Below the pieces are notes generated by a model, which was not told the DNA's origin, did not search any database, and saw only the letters and a list, made by a program, of their open reading frames with translations. Shown here one piece after another: positions 37,129-51,396 of a stretch of DNA of 64,000 bases. The position numbers and the translations under genes are program-made. The stretch is taken from NCBI RefSeq assembly GCF_018687715.1, contig NC_056755.1, positions 9,869,501 to 9,933,500 on the forward strand, read 5' to 3'. Source of the DNA: Carya illinoinensis (taxonomy: Eukaryota > Streptophyta > Magnoliopsida > Fagales > Juglandaceae). Position 1 is the stretch's first letter. Each line of letters opens with the position of its first letter.

Positions 37129-39488
37129 TGTGACGCCCCCAAATCCCCACGCACGGACATGGGGAAATCGAGACGTCCGGATGATGACAACCCGGGTTAC
37201 CACTCTAAGACGAGTGCCAAGTATGTGTAAGAGCAACAAATGTGCAAAAGGAAACGCAGCGGATAACGAAAGTCATATAATTAAGTACCATAATTTTTCT
37301 TAATATAATACAAGATGTTTAAAACATACATAAATAAAATATTACATAATACAAATACAGTTCAAAAGCCAAATACAAAACATAAACCAACTTAGAACTC
37401 CGGCAGAGCCGCATTCTCGGGCTCAGCCTCATCCTCCTCCTCGTACTCTGCACCAAAATCTACGGAACCAAAAATGGTACCGCAGGTAAGTAAAATCCAA
37501 ATACTACTAGATAAAAACATATAGAACTCAAACAACATGTATGCAAGAAAAGCCAATGCACATGTCCCGTAAAACCATAATTTTATCACGCACGCCAAAA
37601 ACCCATTTGGCCCAAAAACATATCCTTAAAACCAAGCCTCGCCATTATCCTAGATAATGGCCCAAACCACCATTTTCCCAGAAAATGGATCAAAAACCTC
37701 GGAAACCAAGCATCGCCATTTTTCCAGAAAATGGCCCACATCCGAAAACCATAAAAACCATCCGGTTATGCATGCATCATGATCTCCCCTAGGGATCACC
37801 CACATACCCTGGCTCTGTGCCACACCGCAGGTAACGACTACTCATGTGACACCTAAACGAGCGATGCCAAGACTCGTGTCTTGCGCGTACCTGGCCAGGC
37901 CATCCTCTAGTCCCCGCCACTCTAGGGATCACGGAGTCGACACAACAGCGTTACCGTATCGTGCGATCCGGTCGTCGTCCTGCAACAACCCAGGGGATGT
38001 CACTCAGTATTATCCACTCCCAAGTGACCAGAAGAGCTCCACCGAGATAATAATCCATCCCAGCTTGGGCTCGTGTAACACACGCACCAAAAAACTATTT
38101 ACGCCAATAAAACGGGATTTTCTCAAATGAATAAAATGCACATATACACAAAATGCAACTCACGCCTCATGGCTCAAATAAATCAAGCAATCACAAACAA
38201 CCCAAACCAAGCACTCCGTCCTCAATCCATCCGACCCCCGAACTCCTCGGACTCAGTCCGGAATCAACCAACCAGCAGCAATAATTTATTGTAAGAGCAA
38301 AATATATTTAAATCTAAAAGTAGAGTTTGAAAAATACTTACAGCGCTATATGAAATTTTTTGAAAGCTCGCGACGTTGCAAACGGCGGAGGAAAAGCAAC
38401 GTAACAGTGTAATTTACACTGTGGCCGTGGGTTGTAAAATACCCACTTTTGAACGGGGACAAACCAAGGCTCGGGATTGATAGAGAATGGCCTTGAGATA
38501 TTTATGAAACTAAGGAAAATGAGTTTTGGTCGTGGGTGGTGGTGGAAATGGCGGTTGAAGGCCAAAAAGGGGCTGAACGGAGTTGAGCTCATGGGAGCTG
38601 CTTCGGCAACGGATCGAGGCCGGAAATGGGTGGTTTAGGTCGGCAAGAGGTAGGGGAAGAAGCTGTGAAGAGATGGTGGCCGGAGGTGGTGCGACGGCGC
38701 CGGAAACGGTGAAAAACCGTATGGCTTGGAGGAGCTCGTGTTGGCTAACGGTGGCTTGGATGGAGGTGAAACTTGGTGGGGGTGTTCACCGGTGAGAGGA
38801 GAAGAAAACTGGGTGGGTGGTGTAGGCCACACCGCCGGCGAGCGGCGGTTCTGGGCTGCAAAAGTAATCGGCGACAGGGGCAAAAATAGAGCAGGTGCAG
38901 CGACTTCCGGCGGCTCTCGAAGGCTAACGGCTGGTCTGATGGCTCTGAAAATTGGTGGGCATGATCTCTGGTGGAAGGGGAAGAGAATGGTGGTGGCGGT
39001 GCACTAAACGGTGGCCGGACGGTGGAGAACTGGCCGGTCAAAGTGGCGGCGACGAGAATGAGAAAAGAGAGGAGCTGCGCACGGGGAGAGGGGGAAAACG
39101 GGAAGAAAAAGAAGAAGAAAAAAAGAAGAAAAGAAAGAAAAGAAGAAAAGAAAAGGAAAAAGGGAAAAAGAAAAAGAAAAGAAAAGAAATGAGGTCCAAT
39201 CCTCACCTCTGGAGTCCAACAACTGATCCAACGAAAAAAAGTTTAAAAGCAATAAAACTAAGAAAATATTTTAAACACAACGTAAAGCTAAAATATAATA
39301 ATTAACTAGTAAAAACAAACTATTTAATTTTAAATCCAAAGACAAGCTAAAATAAATTAAACAGCAATTTAAATTAAACAGCAATTAAAATCCAATTAAA
39401 ATTCGATAATTTAAAATAAAAGAACTATTATATTAATTAAATTAAAATATTCCTTCAGTGAAAATACACGTAAAAACGGGGTGTCACA
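37129..39488 (-). repeat. 3' LTR of the 7.9-kb element
   Basis: 2360 bp. Contains a GC-rich block (38340-39100) and a purine-rich A/G tract (about 39100-39190). Open frames here are mirrored in the other LTR only because LTRs are copies. I see no host gene in it. Confidence 0.92.
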
Positions 39489-39502
39489 TCCTGCCCCCTT
39501 AA
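39489..39502 (-). promoter_or_regulatory. Polypurine tract
   Basis: Minus strand AAGGGGGCAGGA directly before the 3' LTR. Confidence 0.8.
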
Positions 39503-42500
39503 AATAAATTTCGTCCTCGAAATTTGTGAGATCAATATCAGCGCCAAGTAGGATACACTACGCAACTCAGAGTATACTTGAAAAAATCATACCATCAGCC
39601 ATTTCCACACAAGTATGAGTAAAGATCTCTCCAATTATACTCCTAAAGCAATTTCATCATATTCATACTAGTCTCCCAGTGAGGCATCACGTCTAGAACT
39701 CCTAAAGCAGCCACGTAAACCGGAATAACCATATCGTCAAGAACTTCAAAACCACACCCAATAAAATTCTAAAAATTATTACTTCTTAGAATGAATTGTA
39801 TTAACCTCAATCAACCTTCATGCTATATCATCGAAACTTTCATTGTATACTATATCTTGGTAACCGAATAGTCACTTCCAAAATAAACCATTAATAAACA
39901 TAATTTGCCCAAACAAAATATTACTCTCCAATTACAAGCACCTTCTCGAAATTTTAAGTCATCACTAATTACTCAAAATCAGCACACCTAATCATGAACT
40001 ATCACTCCTATTTCCTCAATTATCTCTAGCTACCTTAACTAAATCAAAATTCCACAACGACACCCATGATCATCAAAAAGAAGACGATATCAATCAATTG
40101 CAACCTTCCAAATTAAAAACAAGTATCATTATCTCAAAATACGCCAATCTCATCTAAGATAAAGAACATAGGGCTCGAATCCGTCCCGACCAACTAATAA
40201 AGCACCTATAACTCCTACCTAACAACTTGCACTTTCAAGATCATCACCTAAATTCTGAATATCGTCTAATTTAGAGATAACTAAATTCACTACAAACCAC
40301 GATTAAATTCACGATAACCTTAATAAACCCTTCTTATAAACTCACTTACCTACTTCTATTCTCATAACCCTAATATTAGCACGACTATTTCCTTCAATTG
40401 CATACAAAATTAAATCTCAAGATAGGCCATGCTATTCAAACCTCCAATCCATCAAAACTATGGCACTACCCTCCTGACTTCTACTGCTTATTACCTTACG
40501 TACCTATTTAGGCTAATCACTGTTGATTCCCAAACTTCCACTTTCAAGATTTTATTATCCACTACACATGGTGACTCAACAATCTCTCTTCAAGTTAAAT
40601 AAAATGTATATAATTCTCCCAACTGGACACTCAAACTCCAAAGGAAAGTATAGCCTCAAAATTTAAATTCTTGTGTGACCTCAAGTCACAATTAATTCTT
40701 GAAGATAGTCTCCACAATAAATGCCAACCATCACTCCAATTGGTAACCCACTTCAACTGTACACTCCGATCAACTCACTAAGAACTCGAAGTTAAAATCT
40801 ATTGAATTTAATACTATCACATGTAATCCACTTCAGTACTCACCAAAGCCACTTCTCTCAAGCCAAAAAGAGACTAGGATTTGTACTCTCCGAAATCCAT
40901 ACACCCTCACCACCACTATAAATGGATCTCATGTACCCTTAGCTAAGATCAATAATCATTCTAACGTATAAGTGATCCATCACTTCCATTTCCAACATCC
41001 GTACCTTATCCTCAAAATAAACAAAATTTCATTTCCCAAAACCTGCATCATCTATTATCCTCAACTCGGTATGAATCAATCCTAAAACTTGTCACTATAA
41101 CCTCGAGCTATAACAATTATTGCCAACCCACATTCCATTGACTAACACGCTTCGACTGAACGCTCCAATCGATTCACCACTATCACGTGTCAATCTCATA
41201 CGTCCTTAGCCGAAACCAATAGTCATTCCAACGTACAAGTAATCCATTACTACTATTTCCATCATCTGGACTTATATCCGCAAATCAACATGAATCATTC
41301 CTATATCTGCTTAACTTATACCCTTAACATCAGCAAATAGTTATCGCTTAAAGCTTTGTACTGAAAATGACCTTAAACCTGCTAATAATCCGTTCCCAAA
41401 AGTCTCTAGAACATAAGGTCTCAACTTCAATCGAATTCAATATCAACAATTAAACTATTGCTTCCAAAACCTCAATGGATCTATTTCTTCCGAATCGACA
41501 AAAATCATTTCCTAAAATCGATTACTACAACCTCGAGTTAACAATAGTCATTTTCTAAACTAAGTCAATATCTACAATCCTCAAAAAAGTATATGAGCTA
41601 AATCATTACCTTCCATTCTCAAAGAAATGTACCCCAGAAAAATTTCATATTATTAACTAAACTTTGATCAATCTCATTTTAATGGTTGCAAACTAAATAC
41701 TCTCCAGAGTGGATCAAACTAGCACCCCAAGTCTGTAAAATTAAGAACTCAACTCTTATTATAAATTGGTCCTTCAACTCTGCAATTCTAAAACCTTAAA
41801 TCAAATAAGAATAATTTCTAAAATTTCTAAGATCAATGAGCTTACACCCCATAATAGAACAATCGGCTCACAAAGCTTTTAAAATCTAATACATTAACGG
41901 ATAATAAATCATTTTCTGAAATCCTCGAGATTGATGGCTTTAATCCAAAACATTCACCTTAAAACTTGTAAATTTTAAAACCCCAATTGCCACCAAATTG
42001 TTCATCCGAATTAGCGAAATTTAAAACTTGAAATTTAATTATTTCCCCTAAAGCTTGTCGAACCTAAAACCTTAATTACCAAAATCTTATTTCCTAAAAT
42101 CTATAAGGCCTCAAACCTTAGATAAAATTATCTTAAACCAATCCTTAAAGTTCATTGAACCTACACTCTCCTATTCTATAGCTTCATTATATAAATTCTA
42201 CAAAACCTAAGACCTCAACCATCTTAAGCGACTTAAAGCTAACTCCCCTCCTTAGTTGCAACTTACATTCCTACTCTCAAGAAATTGCCTAATCCATGTC
42301 GTTCCCTTCTACCCACAATATTATAAAAGTAACCCACCTCTATAAAATTCAACCCTACTTCTCTAAGTATTTTTTTTCCTATCAACGACATTCTCAATAG
42401 TACCGTCCTCCTGCCATAGCACAATCCTCAACCACACTTTAACTCCGGACAAAACAAAACAAAACAACTTAAAACAAAATAAATAAAACAAATAAACAAC

Positions 42501-42700
42501 ATACTTGCAATTCAAATAAAATAAAATCAAACCAAATCAAATCAAATGGAATTAAATAAAATAAATTCAAATCAAATCAAATCGAATCAAGTTAAAGAAA
42601 AACAATTCAACTTAAATAAATTAAAATAATTTTAACACCAGCTTTTAAAACTTTCTGGTACTCCATCTATGGGACATATGGTTTTACCCAGAGCCGAACC

Positions 42701-42712
42701 GCTCTGATACCA
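42701..42712 (-). promoter_or_regulatory. Primer-binding site, initiator tRNA-Met
   Basis: Minus strand TGGTATCAGAGC, 2 nt from the 5' LTR, the classic plant LTR-retrotransposon primer site. Confidence 0.92.
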
Positions 42713-42714
42713 CC

Positions 42715-45067
42715 TGTGACGCCCCCAAATCCCCACGCACGGACATGGAAAAATCGAGACGTCCGGATGATGACAACCCGGGTCACCACTCTAAGACGAG
42801 TGCCAAGTGTGTGTAAGAGCAACAAATGTGCAAAAGGAAACGCAGCGGATAACGAAAGTCATATAACTAAGTACCAGAATTTTTCTTAATATAATACAAG
42901 CTGTTTAAAACATACATAAATAAAATATTACATAACACAAATACAGTTCAAAAGCCAAATACAAAACATAAACCAACTTAGAACTCCGGCGGAGCCGCAT
43001 CCTCGGGCTCAGCCTCCTCCTCCTCCTCGTACTCTGCACCAAAATCTACGTAACCAAAAATGGTACCGCAGGTAAGTAAAATCCAAATACTACTAGATAA
43101 AAACATATAGAACTCAAACAACATGTATGCAAGAAAAGCCAATGCACATGTCCCGTAAAACCATAATTTTACCACGCACGCCAAAAACCCATTTGGCCCA
43201 AAAACATATCCTTAAAACCAAGCCTCGCCATTATCCCAGATAATGGCTCAAACCACCATTTTCCTAGAAAATGGATCAAAAACCTCGGAAACCAAGCATC
43301 GCCATTTTTCCAGAAAATGACCCACATCCGAAAACCATAAAAACCATCCGGTTAAGCATGCACCATGATCTCTCCTAGGGATCACCCGCATATCCTGGCT
43401 CTGTGCCACACCGCAGGTAACGACTACTCATGTGACACCTAAACGAGCGATGCCCAGACTCGCGCCTAGCGCATACCTGGCCAGGCCATCCTCTAGTGCC
43501 CGCCACTCTAGGGACCACGGAGTCGACACGACAGCGTTACCGTATCGTGCGATCTAGTCGTCGCCCTGCGACAACCCAGGGGATGTCACTCAGTATTATC
43601 TACTCCCGAAAGGAGCTCCACCGAGATAATAACCCATCCCGGCTTGGGCTCGTGTAACACACGCACCAAAAAACCATTTACGCCAATAAAACGGGATTTT
43701 CTCAAATAAATAAAATGCACATATACACAAAATGCAACTCACGCCTCATGGCTCAAATAAATCAAGCAATCACAAACAACCCAAACCAAGCACTCCGTCA
43801 TCAATCCATCCGACCCCCGAACTCCTCGGATTCAGTCCGGAATCAACCAACCAGCAGCAATAATTTATTGTAAGAGTAAAATATATTTAAATCTAAAAGT
43901 AGACTTTGGAAAATACTTACAGCGCTATATGGTATTTTTTGAAAGCTTGCGGCGTTGCAAACGGCGGAGGAAAAGCAACGTAACAGTGTAATTTACACTG
44001 TGGCCGTGGGTTGTAAAATACCCACTTTTGAACGGGGACAAACCAAGGCTCGGGATTGATAGGGAATGACCTTGAGATATTTATGAAGCTAAGGAAAATG
44101 AGTTTTGGCCGTGGGTGGTGGTGGAAATGGCGGTCGAATGCCAAAAAGGGGCTGAACGGAATTGAGCTCATGGGAGCTGCTCCGGCAACGGATCGAGGCC
44201 GGAAATGGGTGGTTTAGGTCGGCAAGAGGTAGGGGAAGAAGCTGTGAAGAGATGGTGGCCGGAGGTGGTGCGACGGCGCCGGAAACGGTGAAAAACCGTA
44301 TGGCTTGGAGGAGCTCGTGGCGGCTAACGGTGGCTCGGATGAAGGTGAAACTTGGTGGGGGTGTTCACCGGTGAGAGGAGAAGAAAACTGGGTGGGTGAT
44401 GTAGGCCACACCGTCGGCGAGCGGCGGTTCTGGGCTGCAAAAGTAACCGGCGACAGGGGCAAAAACAGAGCAGGTGCAGCGACTTCCGGCGGCTCTTGAA
44501 GGCTAACGGCTGGTCCAATGGCTCTGAAAATTGGTGGGCATGATCTCTGGTGGAAGGGGAAGAGAATGGTGGTGGCGGTGCACTAAACGGTAGCTGGACG
44601 ACGGAGAACTGGCCGGTCAAAGTGGCGGCGACGGGAATGAGAAAAGAGAGGAGCTGCGCACGGGGAGAGGGGGAAAACGGGAAGAAAGAGAAGAAGAAAA
44701 AAAGAAGAAAAGAAAGAAAAGAAGAAAAGAAAAGGAAAAAGGGAAAAAGAAAAAGAAAAGAAAAGAAATGAGGTCCAATCCTCACCTCTGGAGTCCAACA
44801 ACTGATCCAACGAAAAAAAGTTTAAAAGTAATAAAACTAAGAAAATATTTTAATCACAATGTAAAGCTAAAATATAATAATTAACTAGTAAAAACAAACT
44901 ATTTAATTTTAAATCCAAAGACAAGCTAAAATAAATTAAACAGCAATTTAAATTAAACATCAATTAAAATCCAATTAAAATCTGATAATTTAAAATAAAA
45001 GAACTATTATATTAATTAAATTAAAATATTCCTTCAGTGAAAATACACATAAAAACAGGGTGTCACA
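42715..45067 (-). repeat. 5' LTR of the 7.9-kb element
   Basis: 2353 bp; same structure as 37129-39488. Confidence 0.92.
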
Positions 45068-48000
45068 CAAATACCATTGTGAGTCTCAGCAACTAATAAA
45101 CCAAATAGCTCAAGAGATGAAAATACATTCATGCAACAATAAATATGTGTGCATATGATAAAATATACATGAGACTCAAAAATTATTTTTTCTAAAAAAT
45201 AATTATTTCCAACACATGTCAAAATCTCATTTTAGTTCAAAAACCAAATCCATTAAAAATATCATCCGCCATTTTTCCCAAAAATTGCCTTGTATAAAAT
45301 CCAATTTTAAACCATATGCACCATGATCTCTTCTAGGGATCATCAACAAACTATGGCTCCCATTCGTCATACCACAGGTAACGACCATGCGTGACTTTGT
45401 AACGAGCGATGCACAGTTCAACGCCCAGCACGTTCATGGCCAAGCATCTCTAGCCCCTATCAATAGATGAGCCACGGAGTCGGTACGAGAGCGTTACCAT
45501 TTCGTCCGATCCTGTTGTCGCCTAGCGACAACTCAAAGGACATTACTTAGTATATTATATTCTCGAGTTGCCAAAAAAGTTCCACTAAGATAATACCACA
45601 TTTTGGCTTGAAGTCGTGACACACAAGCACCCAAAAATTATTTTACATATGAAAACTCAGTTTTCATTTCCAACACATGAACATGCATGAAATTATGTAA
45701 TATATAACATGACACAATGCTCAACAGACAATAATCCAACATAATCCAGTTTCACAATAACTCCATCCTCCAATCCAATCGACCCCCAAACTCCTCAGAT
45801 TCAACTTTTGACACAACCAACCAGATCATAAAAGATTTGTTAGTGCAAAATATATTTAAATCTCATAAAATTCTTTGAAAAATTACTTACAATGCTAAAG
45901 GCAAATTTCTAAATGATCAAGCACCTAGTTTAACGCTAAAAATGAGTTCGAAAATAAATCACCAAAGATCACAATTTTTTGGATTGAAAATAGGTTTTGA
46001 AAACAAAGAAATTTGAAGGGAAATAAAATGGTTGATTTACTAAAATAAAATCTAGGAAAAGATGGCTCAAATCGAGGCTCAGGGCAAGAACAAAACTAAC
46101 AAGAAAATCCCAAAATGAAGCTCACGATTTGGAAGGAAACACGGCACGATTGAAGGCCAAATCACCCAAAAATTTCAAGGTTTAACCCACAATCTAGAAC
46201 CCGAAAACTAAGCACAAGGCTCACGGATGGAGAACAAAATAGAGTACAATTTCAGGTCCAAAATAAGACACAATTTGTGGAAAAACAAAGGAAAAAGTAA
46301 GGGTTTTTACATCACATTAACAAGGGATACACAAGAAAATAAGAAGAAGAAAAGAAGAAGAAGAAAAGAAGAAGAAGCAGGGGAAGAAGAGTAGCGGCAA
46401 CATGCACAAAATAGAGGAAGAAAACAAAAATGAAAGAACAAAGGAAGAGAGATGTGACAATCGATTTATAGAGGAAGAAGAAAAGGTACCACTGGATTGC
46501 TGGAAGAGAAGAAGAAAACAAATGGAGAAGAGAAATACGGAGGTGGTGACGCTGAAGAATGAAAAGAGAAGGAAAGAAAGTGAAGAAAGCCTTAAGGGTT
46601 GGAGACTAAACAATGCCGCATGCAAAGGGAGAGAGGGCTTGGCCTTGAGGCAATGGGCTGGGCCGAAGGGGCTTGGCTCAAAAACAAAAGGAAAACTCAC
46701 TAAAAAAGCCCAGTCTGAAAATTAAATCCAACAAGGTAAAAATGCACAATAAAAATAAATAAAAGTAAAGTAAAAACACTATAACTAAACATTAATAAAA
46801 TAAAATAATTAAAACCTAACAATAAAATAATTTAAGCTAGAGAGTAATTTAAATCCAAAATAATTATTAAGATTAAGAAAGCACATTAAAATAAATTTTA
46901 CAACTTAGAAATCATAAAATAATTCAACGAGAAACACGTTAAATTTAAAACAAGAGATCCACTATTTATAATAATTTAAATAATCTTTTAATAAAAACAC
47001 ACGTAAATACAAGATATTACATCCTCCCCCCTTAAAATAAAATTTTGTCCTTAAGATTTGTAAGGTCAAACATCAAAACTAAAGTAGGATAAAAGATACA
47101 ACTCAGAATACATTTGAGACGAATATACCATAACTAACACCTAAACAATATGGGTACTGCTTTCTCTTGTCTACTCCTATAGGCAACTCCATCATACTGG
47201 CATTAGTCTCCCAATAGCACATCACGTCTAGCAATCCTATGGCGGCTATGTATTCCAAAATCTTCATTTCCACAAAAACTTCAATACGACCCCAAAGAAT
47301 CCCAATGATTAATAGCTTCATACAATAATCTATGCTAACTTCAATCAACTCCTATGCTTTATCTTCCAAACTTTCATTCTTCTACCTTTAGTAACCTAAT
47401 AGCCACTTCCAAAGTTAACCATCAATAAATAAAATTTTCATAATCAAATGATTAATCTCTAATTATACGTATCTTTTCAAAATTCCAAGTCACCACAAAT
47501 TTCTCAAAATCAGCACAAAATTTGAAACCCTAATTATAACACAAACTATCACGCTCTTACCGTGTACTCTTATAGTTCGCCAAAATGCAATAAGATTATA
47601 TCCTCATAAATTAACTCCATCAAGTACAAGCTCGATCAATACCTATTAACAAGAAAACCTTTACCAAATTTTGGTAGAAAATACCATGTCTCCCAAAATC
47701 ATGAATTATCATACATATTCCTCAGTTAGCTCTTGCTTCCTTAATCAAAAATTAATATTCCGTAAAATACATCCATGATCATTGACAAAAAACCAATACC
47801 AAACAATCTCAGCAATCCAAATTGAAAACAAGTAACATCATCTCAAAATACACACGCCCCATCTAAGATAAAGAACATATCCTAAAAGGCTCGAACCCAT
47901 CCCGACCAGCAAATAAGAGCACTTATAAATTTCTACCCAACAACCTATACTTAGAAACTTATCACCTATATTCTGAATATCATCTAATCCGTCGATGACT

Positions 48001-48224
48001 AAACTCAATATGAACCAACATTGAATTCACCAAAATATTACTGAAACCTTCTTGATAACTTGCCCACCTACTTTTACTCTCATAAGCTAGTATTAGCATC
48101 ACTAGTTTTTTCAATAGCACATCACGATTAATCCTCAAAGCCGGCTATGCTGTTCAAATATTCAATCCACTAAAAACTATTGCATAATGCTTCAAGATTC
48201 TAATGCTTCTATTTCTACTAGTAT
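45068..48224 (-). mobile_element. Old Ty3/gypsy LTR right part and internal remnant
   Basis: 45068-47021 continues the split old LTR, tracking the younger LTR in order (ACCGCAGGTAACGAC region, GACCCCC...CTCCTC, end GATATTACA). Counting the duplication once, the old LTR is about 2.33 kb, the same as the young one. From 47022 the interior begins TCCTCCCCCCTTAAAATAAA, the same purine-tract arrangement as 39489, and follows the young interior to about 48224. There it stops at another element, so the second old LTR is missing. Confidence 0.85.
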
Positions 48225-48802
48225 TTTGTATATTGAAAATAGAAAATACCCTTCTTAAATGTGTGTAATATTCATTTTTTATATATATGTAAGCTTGCTT
48301 AGGGGAAAAAAAAATTATTGTATGAGAATAGATGGGGTTAAATCCGCCCATACAGGACGGTATCACCCTACTTTGATTTATTATATAGGAAAACAAAAAA
48401 TTTATGTGCAATCATTTTTGTATACTCCATTGATGTATTGGTTGTATATTAAAAAAATTTGATATAGTCAATCACATCAGTGGAGTGCATAAAAAATATG
48501 TAAAAGTAGTTGTACGTAACATTACTCGATAGAAAATATTAGTTTATCTTTTGTATATTGTTCTTTGAGTTTGACTCTTTATGTATTTTATTATTTAAAA
48601 AAATTACCACTGTTAATTTATTTACTTTTTTAAATATTTAAAAAATGTTAAAAAAAAATGTTTGAAAGCAAATACTAATTTAACTAACAGACACGTCTAG
48701 CAATAAAAGTTGAGTGATACGGTAGCATCACCATTATTATATTAATGAAAAAAATACATAAAATGTATTTAAAAAAAACTCTATTTTCAATATGCAAAAT
48801 TA
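48225..48802. mobile_element. Small TIR element truncating the old LTR element
   Basis: Left end ATTTTGTATATTGAAAATAG; right end, in reverse, ATTTTGCATATTGAAAATAG, about 20 bp with one mismatch. A second inverted pair (TGTATACTCCATTGATGT near 48419; ACATCAGTGGAGTGCAT near 48475) lies inside and may be a nested MITE. Non-coding. Confidence 0.6.
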
Positions 48803-49464
48803 TTTATCGTTTTGTATTCGAGATTTGTTAATATGTTATTTTCAATAGACCTTTAAATATTTTGTTCTCACATTTTTTTAAATTATTTTTTGTGCTCTTT
48901 ATTAAAACTTATTGGCTTGAAAATTTGAGTATGATCGTAATATATATGATTGTTATGTTCAATATCATTTTTTATTTTATTTTATTTATTTCAATGTTAT
49001 CTTCTAATTCCATTAAAATCAATGGCTGCGATCAGTTACTCAATCTTTAGTTGGAATCGATGTTATACTTCAGGCTGCCCCGAAAATGACACTCTATCGA
49101 TCCCCAAAATTACAACTCATTTTGCAATGTGACCAACATATTATATATTGAAGTTGTCATTAATTTCTCCTAACTTGAAACATGAGTTACGAACAACTTA
49201 ACCCTTTCATCTTTATATATAACTCTATCGATCTTGTACGTTATAAATATTTAACACATCTTTAGATCTCGATCTTTAGTTAAATACTCTTAAACAATGG
49301 ACAAATTGCAAAAACAATGGTAGTTTGAGAAGTAAAGCGACATGATCTTTAATAGTTTGTCGGTTTTTATTGCAAATGAAGTAATTACTAGTACTTAAAT
49401 TGTAAATGTAAAATATGAAATTTCTATTCATTTTATTGCAAGACTTAGTTTTAAGGAAGAGTAA
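48803..49464. other. AT-rich spacer
   Basis: No gene or clear repeat seen. Confidence 0.5.
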
Positions 49465-50946
49465 TGTAACGCCTCGGACCCAAAACTATAAATGGAAAGA
49501 GTTCTACCTAAATTTTTAAAACTTTATTTATGTTTAAAAATATATATTAAATACACAATCTCGAAACCATTCACAACTATGATATAATAATTCTCAAAGA
49601 TCCATTCACAAGTTTGCCGTTAAATTTTAAATAATTACAATACTTAGAAAATAACTAATAATATATGACCATAAAGAAAACTCTTTGTACAACCAAAACT
49701 ATCTTCAGGTAACAAAACCATCAATCCCCAACACTTCCATTAACCTCAAGTGACTAAACCAAATCCACTTTGGAATCTTTGACTCAAAAGCTATCACTTT
49801 AAAGGAATAAACTTTCTACAGCCCTAAAAAATATGTGAAATGAAGTGGTGAGCTACCATGTGCTCAACAAGTAGTAATTTTAATGGGGGTGTGAAAGTTG
49901 AAAATTTTCTTGACTATAAAAAAGTGAATAAATCTTCAATAAAATAATGTGAGCAATACAATTTTATCTCAACCAACATGTTCAGCCATATATCATATTC
50001 AATGCTATATGATAATAGGGAAACCATCAATATACCACAAATATATCATGCCACGAAGACATCATGCTGTGAGAGACGTTAAACATGTCACAAAAACATT
50101 CATATCATGGGCTAAAGAATAAATAGTATGCTCACATTTAACTTTCAAATTTAATAAGTCACATAGCATTTTTCAAACATTTCAACTATTATAAAATTTG
50201 CATAAATCTCACAAGCAGAACCAAAGTAGCATAAGAATGTGCACAAATTTAAAGTTACACAAGTTGGAAATATAATACTCAGGTGCACAATTCCAAATAA
50301 AACCTACAATTCTTTCATTAAATAGCTACTCATCTTGATTTCTAATCAAAACTGTCACATGATATTCCTTTGCCAACGGTCACTTGCAACCTATTTCAAG
50401 GCCATTATAATCAGTCAACTTCTATCCTAAAAATGATTTCACTTAACTCTAAAATTTCACACAATTCTTAATAACACAAATTTAGATTTTTCCTAAAAGA
50501 TTATCTTCCAAAATTGATAAATCTCAAATTTCGAGATTACAAACATATTATTGGACAACACCTATATTGGCCTATATTCCCTTATTATTTCAACGTAAAT
50601 AAGTTCTACATTCAACCATATAACAATGATATCAACATGGATTAATTCTAGCTAATACTCACTATTAACACTTGAATATTAATTTCATCTTCAACACACC
50701 CTAACAGCATAAACAGCTAAGTATATTCTCAACAATTCACAACACCAAATCTTAATAACTTTCATATTCAACATTCATTAAATATATTACTTATGAGCAG
50801 CGAGAATTTATTCAATGTTGTTGTTGGTGGTGATGAAACAACAAGAAGTAGTGGTTGTGGGTGGAGGTTACATAGAGAGAGAATATATATATATATATAC
50901 ACATGGTGGGAGATTGAGAGAGAGGTGGAAGGGGGAATTGAGAGAG
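49465..50946 (-). mobile_element. LTR fragment, minus orientation
   Basis: Left edge TGTAACGCCTCGGACC is the reverse of a gypsy-type LTR 3' end. Around 49845 the minus strand reads ACTTGTTGAGCACATGGTAG, then CTCACCAC, the 'TTGTTGA...CTCAC' pattern of U5 in such LTRs. TATATATATATATTC at about 50885 on the minus strand could be its promoter. The 5' end is cut where the next LTR begins. Confidence 0.55.
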
Positions 50947-51338
50947 TGTAACACCCAGGCCAGCACCAAGCCCAAGCCAAGCATGAGTTCTATAAATTTT
51001 TTTTAGGTTAATATTTATGGGAAGCCCATTTGATATCTAGTGAATAATTTTAATAACTTTATTATGATGAAATACAAATTTTCATTAGACTTGATAATTA
51101 GGTTAAAACCTTTTAATATTTTTATGGGCCAAGTGGAATCTGTTTGCTTATAACTTGGCCAGAGAAATTTATGAAACGAGATAGATTATTTTAAAATTTG
51201 AGACGGGGTCCATAAGAATTTATTTGATAATAGGCCCATAAAGAATATTGTAGGTCAAACCCATAAATTAGATCCAAAGTCATTAGGCCCAAGCCCAATT
51301 ACTTGACATCTAGATTTGTATATAAATTCTACGCACGT

Positions 51339-51396
<58 letters not shown>

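Larger units (their letters stand above)
37129..45067 (-). mobile_element. Non-autonomous Ty3/gypsy-type LTR element, 7.9 kb
   Basis: Two LTRs, 37129-39488 and 42715-45067 (about 2.35 kb each, TGTGAC...GTCACA). A perfect 5-bp target duplication CAAAT lies at 37124-37128 and 45068-45072. The primer site (TGGTATCAGAGC on the minus strand, complementary to initiator tRNA-Met) lies 2 nt inside the right LTR. A purine tract lies inside the left LTR, so the element reads on the minus strand. The 3.2-kb interior (39489-42714) is a C/A-rich, short-motif sequence with no gag or pol frame. It cannot encode its own mobility. The interior next to the purine tract has the GAGGACGAAATT motif common before the 3' LTR of plant Ty3/gypsy elements. 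By eye the LTRs differ by about 11 substitutions in their first 320 bp, plus a 7-bp deletion near 43613. Confidence 0.93.

Noticed and set aside
38338..39305. Several 70-153-codon frames, conserved again at 43917-44810
   Set aside because: They lie in the two LTRs, which are copies of each other, so conservation is automatic. Many overlap on both strands and follow the purine-rich tract.
46312..46725. Open frames on both strands rich in Ser/Phe or Lys/Glu
   Set aside because: Part of the old LTR's purine-rich block; same origin as the frames in the younger LTRs.
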